Below, piece after piece: positions 1-6,034 of a stretch of DNA of 6,360 nt. The notes under the pieces were generated by a model that saw only the letters and a list, made by a program, of their open reading frames with translations, was not told the DNA's origin and ran no database searches. The stretch lies in contig DASSJI010000086.1 of assembly GCA_035691285.1 (NCBI GenBank), positions 1-6,360 on the forward strand, read 5' to 3'. Origin of the DNA: DATFEN01 sp035691285 (GTDB lineage Bacteria > Acidobacteriota > Vicinamibacteria > Fen-336). Position 1 is the first letter of the stretch. Each line of letters starts with the position of its first letter. A program made the position numbers and the translations under genes.

Positions 1-363
1 GTCCGCAGCGCCGACCGCAAGTCGGTCCTCGACATCGCCCGCGAGGTCAAGGACCTGGCCGCCCGCGCCCGCGACCGAAAGCTCAAGCCCGAGGAGTTCA
101 TGGGCTCGACCTTCAGCGTCTCGAACCTCGGCATGATGGACGTCACCGAGTTCACGGCGATCATCAACCCTCCGGAGAGCGCGATCCTGGCCGTGGGCGC
201 CGTGAAGCAGGTGCCGGTCGTGGTCGACGGTCGCATCGAGGTCGGCCATCGCATGCGGGTCACGCTGAGCTCGGACCACCGCGTCATCGACGGCGCGCTC
301 GCCGCCCAGTTCCTGGGCGAGGTGCGGCGGCTGCTGGAGAACCCGGTCAGCCTGTTCGTGTAG
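1..363 (+). CDS. pdhC: Dihydrolipoamide acetyltransferase (E2), C-terminal end, 5' truncated
   Basis: This is the last 120 residues of the catalytic domain of a 2-oxo acid dehydrogenase E2 subunit. The enzyme transfers the acyl group from lipoyl-lysine to CoA in the core of the pyruvate (or related) dehydrogenase complex in the cytoplasm. The reading frame is open from base 1 and stops with TAG at 361-363. Visible hallmarks are SNLGMMDVTEFTAIINPP (about local residues 41-58), the AILAVGA strand, and the active-site motif DHRVIDG (92-98), with the catalytic His at 93 and Asp at 97. The ending LLENPVSLFV is typical of the family C-terminus. The lipoyl and E1/E3-binding domains lie upstream, outside the window. 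The SNLGM..EFTAIINPP pattern favours a pyruvate-type E2, but a branched-chain or acetoin E2 cannot be excluded, so the symbol is tentative. Confidence 0.93.
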   Translation, partial: VRSADRKSVLDIAREVKDLAARARDRKLKPEEFMGSTFSVSNLGMMDVTEFTAIINPPESAILAVGAVKQVPVVVDGRIEVGHRMRVTLSSDHRVIDGALAAQFLGEVRRLLENPVSLFV

Positions 364-368
364 GCGGC

Positions 369-949
<581 letters not shown>

Positions 950-953
<4 letters not shown>

Positions 954-1309
954 GACGACGCCCGCTCCAGGTACGCCCGGACGACCTCGTCGATGCGGCG
1001 GCGGCTCTCGGGGTCGAGGCCCAGGAAGCGGATGCCGAAGCCCGGCGGCAGGCTGTGGATGGCGTTCTGCTGCTTCGGGTTGACCCAGACCACGACACCC
1101 ACGAGCTCCGACTCGAGCATGTTGCCGGGCACCGTGAAGCGGACGCGCAGGGTGTGGCCGAGCCTGACCTCCTCGTCGGACGCGACGTAGCAGCCGAACA
1201 CGCTGACGTTCACGGTGAGAGCCCGGAACGGCTCGGCGCCGCCGGGAAGGACCAGACAGGCTCGCACGAACGGCACCCGGAACGGCCGCTCGACGTGGGG
1301 CCGGCTCAC
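950..1309 (-). CDS. Small single-domain PilZ protein
   Basis: This 119-residue soluble protein consists almost entirely of a PilZ domain, the family that binds cyclic di-GMP and alters motility, polysaccharide or gene output. What is seen: an Arg-rich N-terminus (Arg8, Arg11, Arg16), then TVNVSVFGC, which contains the N-x-S-x-x-G motif (Asn34, Ser36, Gly39). A beta-rich middle follows (LRVRFTVPG, about 54-62; VGVVVWVNP, about 70-78), then the typical ending GFGIRFLGLDPESRRRIDEV (90-109). The first ligand motif R-x3-R is not perfect; arginines here are spaced R-x2-R or R-x4-R, so nucleotide binding is uncertain. The GTG start overlaps the selB stop (GTGA), and its own TGA overlaps the next gene's GTG, so it depends on coupled translation. 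No Shine-Dalgarno sequence stands out. A much longer frame runs upstream in the same phase, but that part is antiparallel shadow over selB. Confidence 0.87.
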
Positions 1310-3198
1310 GGCAGCACGTACCGCTCGGCGCCGGCGCGCCGCGTGACCCGCTCGCGGTCCAGGTACTCGAGCAGCGGGATGACGAACTTGCGCGTGAGCC
1401 CGGTCAGCTCCTTGAAGCCGCCCACGTCCAGCCGGGATCCGGGCGGCCAGCGCGCGCGCACCGCGCGGGTCAGCTCGGCGAGCCGGGCGGCGTCGACCAG
1501 GCGGTCGTCGCCGACCCGGCGCAGCTCGTGGCTCGCCTGGAGCACGCGGGCGACGCGCTCGTAGAGCCCGGCATCCCTCCCGTCGGCCCGGGCCGCCTCG
1601 GTCACACGCACGCCCTCGAGCCCGGCGCGGGACGCAGCGGCGAGAAGCGCGTCGCGGGCCGACTGCTCGGCGGGATCGAGGCGGACGGCGTGCCGCGCGA
1701 GAGCGACGCCGTCGCCGCTCGGCCGCAGCTCGCCGCGGGCCGCGAGATCCGCCAGCGCGCGGTCGAGGGCGGCAGCCGCCGCCTTCGCGAACACCCGGCG
1801 CCGCAGCTCCTCCCGCGGCATCGCCTCGCGCAGCGGGTTCGCCGCGTGGTAGCCGCGCACCGCCTCGAGGGCCCGCTCGGCGAGTCCGCGGAGCGCTGCG
1901 CCGTCGATCCAGATCTCGGGCTCGCCGCCCAGGGCGACGACCCCCGGGGTCGAGGAGAGGCGCTCCCGTACGGCGCGGCTCGGCAGGCCGAGACGGGCCC
2001 CGAGGGCGGAGGCGTCGCCGGCCCGCGCCCCGGCCTCGGCCAGGAACAGCGCCGCGGCCGCCGTGTCGTCGCGCGCCGCGGCGAGGCGCTCCAGGACCGG
2101 CCGATCGGCCGCCCGCCGCTTGGGCGGCAAGGAATCCAGGACCACGGCCCCGGCGATCGTCGTCGCGGGCGAATAGGAGCGGACGATGAGCCGATCTCCC
2201 CGCACCGCGACGACCGGCGTCTCGAGGCGGAGCTGCGCGACCTCCGCGGCGCCGGACGCGAGCTCCCGCGGGCCGAGCAGACGAACCCTCGCCAGCGTCT
2301 CGGCGCTCGCCACGTGAACTCGAACGCGCTGCTGCTCGCGAAGCCCGCGCCCGCCCGGAAGCGCGGAGAGGCTCACGTCCAGGAGCGACGTCGCGCGCAG
2401 CTCGCCCGGCCGGGCCACGACATGGCCGCGGGCCAGGTCTTGGACCTCGAGGCCCGAAAGGTTCGCCGCCGTCCGGTGGCCCGCGTCGGCCCGTGACACG
2501 GGCTGCCCGTGGACCTGCAGGCCGCGCACGCGCCCGCGGCGTCCCGAAGGAAGCGCCTCGACCTCGTCCCCTTCGGCCAGCGCGCCCGACACCAGCGTGC
2601 CCGTCACGACGGTTCCGAAGCCGCGCAGCGTGAACACGCGGTCGACCGGAAGCCGCAACACCCCGTCGGTAGCGCGCGGCCCCGCCGCTTCGGCCAGTGC
2701 GGCGAGGCGGGCGACGAGCTCCTCGAGGCCCTCCCGGGTGCGCGCGGACGTGCGCACGATCGGCGCGCCCTCGAGGAAGGACCCGGCCACCAGCTCCCGC
2801 ACCTCCATCTCGGCCAGGGCCTGGCTCTCGGCATCGGCGACGTCGCACTTCGTCAGGGCGACGAGCCCGCGCCTGATCCCCAGCAGGCGGCAGATGTGGA
2901 AGTGCTCCCGGGTCTGGGGCATGACGGACTCGTCGGCGGCCACCACCAGGAGCACCGCGTCGATGCCGTGGGCGCCGGCCAGCATGTTGCGCACGAAGCG
3001 CTCGTGGCCGGGCACGTCGACGAAGGACGCCTCGAGGCCCGGCCCGAGGCTCGCATGGGCGAAGCCCAGGTCGATCGTGATCCCGCGCTCCTTCTCCTCC
3101 TTCAGCCGGTCGGGGTCGGTGCCGGTCAAGGCGTGGACCAGCGCGCTCTTGCCGTGGTCGACGTGGCCTGCCGTGCCGACGATGAAGGAGCGCGTCAT
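1306..3198 (-). CDS. selB: Selenocysteine-specific translation elongation factor SelB
   Basis: SelB is a GTPase that carries selenocysteyl-tRNA(Sec) to the ribosome and reads in-frame UGA codons marked by a SECIS hairpin in the mRNA. The 630-residue product has full family length. GTPase motifs are intact: GHVDHGKS (11-18), the SelB-like RGITIDLGFA (38-47), DVPGHE (61-66) and TKCD (116-119). Translation-factor beta-barrel domains follow (about 176-260, with RVFTLRGFGTVVTG at 187-200, and about 265-358). The rest is the C-terminal winged-helix array that binds SECIS RNA, with YHAANPL (450-456) and the final helix FKELTGLTRKFVIPLLEYLD (595-614). The ATG was chosen because MTRSFIVGTAGHVDHGK fits the family N-terminus. 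There is no clear Shine-Dalgarno; a 12-bp palindrome lies 8 bases upstream. selA, selC and selD are absent from the window. EF-Tu is ruled out by length and the C-terminal domains. Confidence 0.97.
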   Translation of the reverse strand: MTRSFIVGTAGHVDHGKSALVHALTGTDPDRLKEEKERGITIDLGFAHASLGPGLEASFVDVPGHERFVRNMLAGAHGIDAVLLVVAADESVMPQTREHFHICRLLGIRRGLVALTKCDVADAESQALAEMEVRELVAGSFLEGAPIVRTSARTREGLEELVARLAALAEAAGPRATDGVLRLPVDRVFTLRGFGTVVTGTLVSGALAEGDEVEALPSGRRGRVRGLQVHGQPVSRADAGHRTAANLSGLEVQDLARGHVVARPGELRATSLLDVSLSALPGGRGLREQQRVRVHVASAETLARVRLLGPRELASGAAEVAQLRLETPVVAVRGDRLIVRSYSPATTIAGAVVLDSLPPKRRAADRPVLERLAAARDDTAAAALFLAEAGARAGDASALGARLGLPSRAVRERLSSTPGVVALGGEPEIWIDGAALRGLAERALEAVRGYHAANPLREAMPREELRRRVFAKAAAAALDRALADLAARGELRPSGDGVALARHAVRLDPAEQSARDALLAAASRAGLEGVRVTEAARADGRDAGLYERVARVLQASHELRRVGDDRLVDAARLAELTRAVRARWPPGSRLDVGGFKELTGLTRKFVIPLLEYLDRERVTRRAGAERYVLP

Positions 3199-3206
3199 CG
3201 CAGCAC

Positions 3207-3218
3207 CGCCACGTGGCG
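3207..3218. repeat. 12-bp perfect palindrome in the pgi-selB gap
   Basis: CGCCACGTGGCG is a perfect inverted repeat lying in the 29-base gap between the pgi stop and the selB ATG. As DNA it could be a dimeric regulator site with a CACGTG core. As RNA it could fold into a short four-pair stem with an ACGU loop that covers the only GGCGG-like stretch before selB. In GC-rich DNA such a palindrome may also arise by chance, so function is speculative. Confidence 0.4.
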
Positions 3219-3227
3219 CACCCGCGC

Positions 3228-4595
3228 TCAGGCCAGGGCGCGGCGGCGGGCGAGGTCGCGGCGGAGGCGACGGGCCTCCTTCTCGTAGCCCGCTCGCCCC
3301 ATCAGCGCGTAGGCCGCGACCTTCCCGGCCTCGACGCCCGGCTGGTCGAAGGCGTCGATGCCGTAGAGCTCGCCCGAGAGCGCGGTCTGGAACTGGAACA
3401 GGTAGAAGAGCTGGCCCAGGACGTGGGCCGAGATCTCCGGCAGCAGGTAGGTGAAGTGCGGCCGGCCGGCCGCCGCCAGCGCGACCTCGGTGCCCCGCTT
3501 CTCGGCCGCGAGCAGCTCGCCGAGGCTGCGGCCGCCCAGGTAGCCGGTGGAGGCGAGGTCGCCGTGGCGCTTCGGGATCCTCACGTCGCGGCGGAAGCGC
3601 GCGACCTCGAGGAAGGTGACGACCTTGTCGTGGGGCCCCTCCACGTAGAGCTGGACCTGGGAGTGCTGGTCCGTCGCGCCCAGGGACGTGACCGGGGTCT
3701 GTCCGGTCTCCACGCGCCGCCCGCGCCGATCGAAGCGCTTGCCCAGGCTCTCGGCCCAGAGCTGCCGGTACCAGTCGGCGAGGTGGACGAGCGCGTCGGC
3801 GTAGGGCATCACGACCTGGATCGCGCGGCCGCGCCGCGTCGCGAGACGCTGCAGCAGGACCGCGCCCAGCACGCCCGCGTTGCCCTCGAGCGGCGCGCTC
3901 CAGCAGTGCCGCCGCATGGCGCGGGCTCCGCCGACGAGGGCGGCCACGTCCACGCCGAGGAACGCCGCGGGCACGAGCCCGACCGGGGTGAGGACGGAGA
4001 AGCGGCCTCCGACGTTCGGGGGCACCGGCAGGGTCGGGATGCGCAGCCGACGCGCGAGGGTGAGCAGATCGCCCTTCGCGGGGTCGGTCACCGCGCACCA
4101 GCGCCGCACATGGCCCGGGCCGAGGCGTCGCTCCATCCAGCCCAGGAGCACGAGCAGGTTGGCCATGGTCTCGGCCGTGCTGCCCGACTTGGTGATGACG
4201 CAGGCGGCCGTGCGCCGGGGCTCGAGCCCGCCCAGGCGCGCCGCGACGCCCTCGGGGTCCACGTTGTCGAGGATCACCAGTCGCCGGCGCGGTCGCAGCG
4301 CCGTCTGGATGGCCAGCGCGCCGAGGGCCGAGCCGCCGATGCCGTCGACCACGAGGGTGTCGCCCCAGCGCGAAAGGCGCCGGCCCTCGCGCCGGCTCGC
4401 CTCGAGCATCCGGCGGTCGTCCAGGATGGCATCGAAGCCGTACGTGCCGGCGTCGAGCCGTCGGCGCAGGCGCCGAAGCGCGGGGGCGGCGGACCGCGCC
4501 GCCCGGCGCACTTCCGCGCTCGAGAAGCCGGCCCCGCCGATCCTGTCCCCGAGGCAGCCCGTGTAGTCGAGCCTCACCAGCGCCTCGCGAGGCAC
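3228..4595 (-). CDS. pgi: Glucose-6-phosphate isomerase
   Basis: The enzyme interconverts glucose 6-phosphate and fructose 6-phosphate in glycolysis and gluconeogenesis. The 455-residue product matches the shorter bacterial class (about 450 residues) rather than the roughly 550-residue E. coli form. Two sugar-isomerase (SIS) modules are visible: GIGGSALG (85-92) and the phosphate-binding TKSGST (135-140) in the first, and NVGGRFS (194-200) near the second. Expected catalytic positions are Glu282 in WAESLGK, His311 in TDQHS, and Lys425 at the end of the signature GELYGIDAFDQPGVEAGK (408-425), which fits the second family signature exactly. The GTG start at 4595 is preceded by GGGAGGAG at 5-base spacing, inside the last codons of the upstream gene, whose stop lies only 2 bases away; the two genes are therefore coupled. 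selB follows after 29 bases. A bifunctional phosphoglucose/phosphomannose isomerase is less likely given the signature. Confidence 0.96.
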   Translation of the reverse strand: MPREALVRLDYTGCLGDRIGGAGFSSAEVRRAARSAAPALRRLRRRLDAGTYGFDAILDDRRMLEASRREGRRLSRWGDTLVVDGIGGSALGALAIQTALRPRRRLVILDNVDPEGVAARLGGLEPRRTAACVITKSGSTAETMANLLVLLGWMERRLGPGHVRRWCAVTDPAKGDLLTLARRLRIPTLPVPPNVGGRFSVLTPVGLVPAAFLGVDVAALVGGARAMRRHCWSAPLEGNAGVLGAVLLQRLATRRGRAIQVVMPYADALVHLADWYRQLWAESLGKRFDRRGRRVETGQTPVTSLGATDQHSQVQLYVEGPHDKVVTFLEVARFRRDVRIPKRHGDLASTGYLGGRSLGELLAAEKRGTEVALAAAGRPHFTYLLPEISAHVLGQLFYLFQFQTALSGELYGIDAFDQPGVEAGKVAAYALMGRAGYEKEARRLRRDLARRRALA

Positions 4596-4597
4596 GG

Positions 4598-4930
4598 CTA
4601 CTCCTCCCTGGGCGAGACGCCGAACACGGACTCCGCGGTCTTGTGGAGCTTCGCGGCCAGGGCCAGCCGGGCCTCCTTCTCCGCGCGCGCGATGAAGGAG
4701 TAGTTCTCGCGAGCCACCTTGATCAGGAACAGCAGCTCGTCGCGGTTGAGGGTCAGGACGATGCGGCTCTCCTTCTGGTCGTAGGCGCCCTCGACCAGCT
4801 TGTCGCGGAGCTTGAGACGGGCGTCCTGCTCGACGTCGGTGATGAAGTGATAGTCCTGTCGCGTCACCTTCTGGAGGAAGACGAGCTCCCGGCTGGAGAG
4901 GTTCAGGGCGACGCTGCGGGCCTCGGCCAT
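4598..4930 (-). CDS. Hypothetical protein made of two tandem 40-residue repeats
   Basis: I do not recognise a family for this 110-residue protein. It is an internal duplication: residues 9-48 and 59-98 align without gaps at a 50-residue offset, with 19 of 40 positions identical. The shared pattern is L-x-L-x3-EL-x-FL-x-KV-x-R, then Y-x-FI-x3-E-x2-ARL-x-L-x2-KL. Each unit looks like two amphipathic helices, rich in Leu, Lys, Arg and Glu, with no Cys. There is no signal peptide or membrane segment, so a cytoplasmic helical protein, perhaps a scaffold or nucleic-acid or protein binder, is only a guess. The ATG is preceded by GGAGGT at 5-base spacing, and the gene starts the operon next to the divergent promoter. 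Its stop lies 2 bases before pgi, whose ribosome site it contains. The conserved repeat pattern, strong ribosome site and operon fit argue that it is a real gene. Confidence 0.85.
   Translation of the reverse strand: MAEARSVALNLSSRELVFLQKVTRQDYHFITDVEQDARLKLRDKLVEGAYDQKESRIVLTLNRDELLFLIKVARENYSFIARAEKEARLALAAKLHKTAESVFGVSPREE
4601..4608 (-). promoter_or_regulatory. Strong Shine-Dalgarno for pgi, inside the upstream gene
   Basis: Read on the minus strand, GGGAGGAG ends 5 bases before the pgi GTG and encodes the last residues (Arg-Glu-Glu) of the preceding gene. It decides the GTG at 4595 as the start, over a second in-frame GTG six codons downstream. Confidence 0.75.
4637..4756 (-). repeat. 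Second internal repeat unit of the 110-residue protein
   Basis: Codes for residues 59-98, aligned at a constant +50 offset to the first unit with 19 of 40 identities and several conservative changes (for example Val17/Leu67, Asp26/Asn76, Asp36/Glu86). A ten-residue linker (49-58) separates the two units. Confidence 0.75.
4787..4906 (-). repeat. First internal repeat unit of the 110-residue protein
   Basis: Codes for residues 9-48. Key residues shared with the second unit are Leu9, Leu11, Glu15, Leu16, Phe18, Leu19, Lys21, Val22, Arg24, Tyr27, Phe29, Ile30, Glu34, Ala37, Arg38, Leu39, Leu41, Lys44 and Leu45. Confidence 0.75.
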
Positions 4931-4935
4931 GCGCG

Positions 4936-4941
4936 ACCTCC
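4936..4941 (-). promoter_or_regulatory. Shine-Dalgarno of the repeat-protein gene
   Basis: GGAGGT on the minus strand ends 5 bases before the ATG at 4930, a near-perfect match to the anti-Shine-Dalgarno sequence. It supports that start codon and the reality of the small gene. Confidence 0.75.
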
Positions 4942-4956
4942 GATCCGAAGAGCGCG

Positions 4957-4984
4957 ATTATAATCCGCCGACTTTCCATGACAT
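4957..4984 (-). promoter_or_regulatory. Predicted promoter of the minus-strand operon
   Basis: On the minus strand a perfect -10 box TATAAT occupies 4962-4957. With a 16-base spacer, ATGTCA at 4984-4979 matches the -35 consensus TTGACA at 4 of 6 positions and overlaps the first codons of the divergent gene. The predicted transcript would start near 4950, leaving about 20 bases of leader with a good Shine-Dalgarno. Housekeeping sigma use is inferred from the consensus only. Confidence 0.6.
4959..4964 (+). promoter_or_regulatory. Predicted -10 box for the plus-strand operon (shared palindrome)
   Basis: TATAAT on the plus strand overlaps the minus-strand -10 box within the 10-bp palindrome GATTATAATC (4956-4965). 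No -35 box or extended -10 TG is visible at the usual spacing. Transcription would start near 4971, only about 7 bases before the DUF362 ATG, so the mRNA would be nearly leaderless. No Shine-Dalgarno lies in front of that ATG, which is consistent with this. Confidence 0.5.
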
Positions 4985-6024
4985 CGGAGCCGGCCGCCCG
5001 CGCGATCGTGGCCCTGGAGCGGGCGCAGGGCGACGTCACCGCCGCCGTGCGGCGTGCCCTCGAAACCGTCGAGTGGACGCGTGCGGTCCCGAAGGGCAAG
5101 GACGTCGCGCTGAAGGTCAACCTGGGCTGGGACCTCTTCATCCCCGGCTCCATCACCTCGCCGCTCTTCGCCGAGGCCCTGATCCAGGCGATCCGCGGCC
5201 ACGTCGGCGCGATCTACGTGGTCGAGTCGGACCAGGTCCTCGAGGACGTCGAGCGGGCCTTCCACGAGAGCGGCATGGCCGACGTCTGCCGGCGCACCGG
5301 CGCCACCTGGATCAACATGACTCGCGGCAGCGCCGCGCCCCGCGAGGAACCGGCCAACGTGGTCCTGAAGCGCATCGAGGTGCCGAGGATCCTGAAGGAG
5401 GCCGTGCTGATCACGGTGCCGGTGCTCAAGACCCACGCGAAGACCCGCATCTCGGGCGCCCTGAAGAACCAGTGGGGCTGCATCGGCACGATGCGCCACG
5501 AGTACCACCTCGTCCTCGACGACGCCCTGGCCGACCTGAACCACGTGCTGCGCCCCGCCCTCGCGGTGATGGACGGCACGGTGGGCCTCGAGGGCGACGG
5601 CCCCAAGTCGGGCTGGCCGCGCGTGGCGGACGTGGTCCTCTGCTCGCGCGACCCGGTCGCCATCGACGCGGTGGAGGCCATGGTCATGGGCATCGACCCG
5701 GCCAGCGTGGGCCACCTCGCCACCTGCGCGGCGCGCGGGATCGGCGTGGCGGATCCGGCCCGCATCGAGATCAGGGGCGCTCCCCTGGCCGACGTGCGGC
5801 AGGGCTTTCGCACCGCCAGGCACAACCCGGTGTCTCTGGTCGAGACCCTGCTGCGGAAGAGCTTCCTGAAGCGGCTCTTCTTCAACACGCCGATCTTCGG
5901 CGTCTGCCTGTGGGGCGCGAAGCTGTACTACCGGCAGTGGGCGCGCCGGAACCGGAGGCGCGCCCTGGCCGAGGTGCTCGCCCATCCCGTGTACGGCCCG
6001 CAGTGGCGCGGGGTCAGGGCGTAG
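4978..6024 (+). CDS. DUF362 domain-containing protein
   Basis: This 348-residue protein belongs to the DUF362 family, whose biochemical role is not firmly established; some members carry iron-sulfur domains. Family marks here are the early ALKVNLGWD (44-52), VPVLKTH (147-153), SGALKNQWGCIG (159-170), VMDGTVGLEGDGPKSG (197-212) and the SRDPVAIDAVEA stretch (223-234). The C-terminal ferredoxin-like cysteine cluster found in many relatives is missing: the cysteines (104, 168, 222, 250, 310) are scattered. The tail instead has a hydrophobic patch (FFNTPIFGVCLWGAKLYY, 301-318) followed by a very basic segment (RQWARRNRRR, 319-328), which could associate with the membrane or nucleic acid. No signal peptide is seen. 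The ATG at 4978 lacks a Shine-Dalgarno but lies just after a perfect -10 box; an in-frame GTG at 5008 is an alternative start. An FAD oxidoreductase gene follows after 10 bases, suggesting an operon. Confidence 0.9.
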   Translation: MTSEPAARAIVALERAQGDVTAAVRRALETVEWTRAVPKGKDVALKVNLGWDLFIPGSITSPLFAEALIQAIRGHVGAIYVVESDQVLEDVERAFHESGMADVCRRTGATWINMTRGSAAPREEPANVVLKRIEVPRILKEAVLITVPVLKTHAKTRISGALKNQWGCIGTMRHEYHLVLDDALADLNHVLRPALAVMDGTVGLEGDGPKSGWPRVADVVLCSRDPVAIDAVEAMVMGIDPASVGHLATCAARGIGVADPARIEIRGAPLADVRQGFRTARHNPVSLVETLLRKSFLKRLFFNTPIFGVCLWGAKLYYRQWARRNRRRALAEVLAHPVYGPQWRGVRA

Positions 6025-6034
6025 CCTGGGGCGC

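Noticed and set aside
1310..2848. Long minus-strand frame continuous with the PilZ gene (N-terminal roughly 510 residues, Arg/Gly/Ala-rich)
   Set aside because: It lies in another phase over selB, has low-complexity Arg-Ala-Gly composition, and no domain. Only the part after the GTG at 1309 is a real gene.
3199..3227. selC (tRNA-Sec) or another tRNA in the gaps between genes
   Set aside because: The largest gaps are 29 and 47 bases, too short for any tRNA.
3195..3230. pgi TGA stop as a possible selenocysteine codon because selB is adjacent
   Set aside because: Reading through adds only about 11 residues before another TGA. The isomerase is already complete at its usual C-terminus, and no SECIS-like hairpin of sufficient size follows.
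3199..4098. Minus-strand upstream extension of the SelB frame over pgi
   Set aside because: Out-of-phase shadow of pgi. SelB has its correct family N-terminus at the ATG at 3198, so a fusion is not supported.
3213..4703. Large plus-strand frames opposite pgi and selB (for example 496 and 322 residues)
   Set aside because: His/Arg/Glu/Gln-rich translations with no motif. They mirror codon-position GC bias of the genes on the other strand.
4596..5156. Minus-strand upstream extension of the pgi frame across the repeat-protein gene, the promoter and the DUF362 gene
   Set aside because: It crosses the promoter and covers two genes out of phase. The GTG at 4595 with a strong Shine-Dalgarno is the better start and gives the family length.
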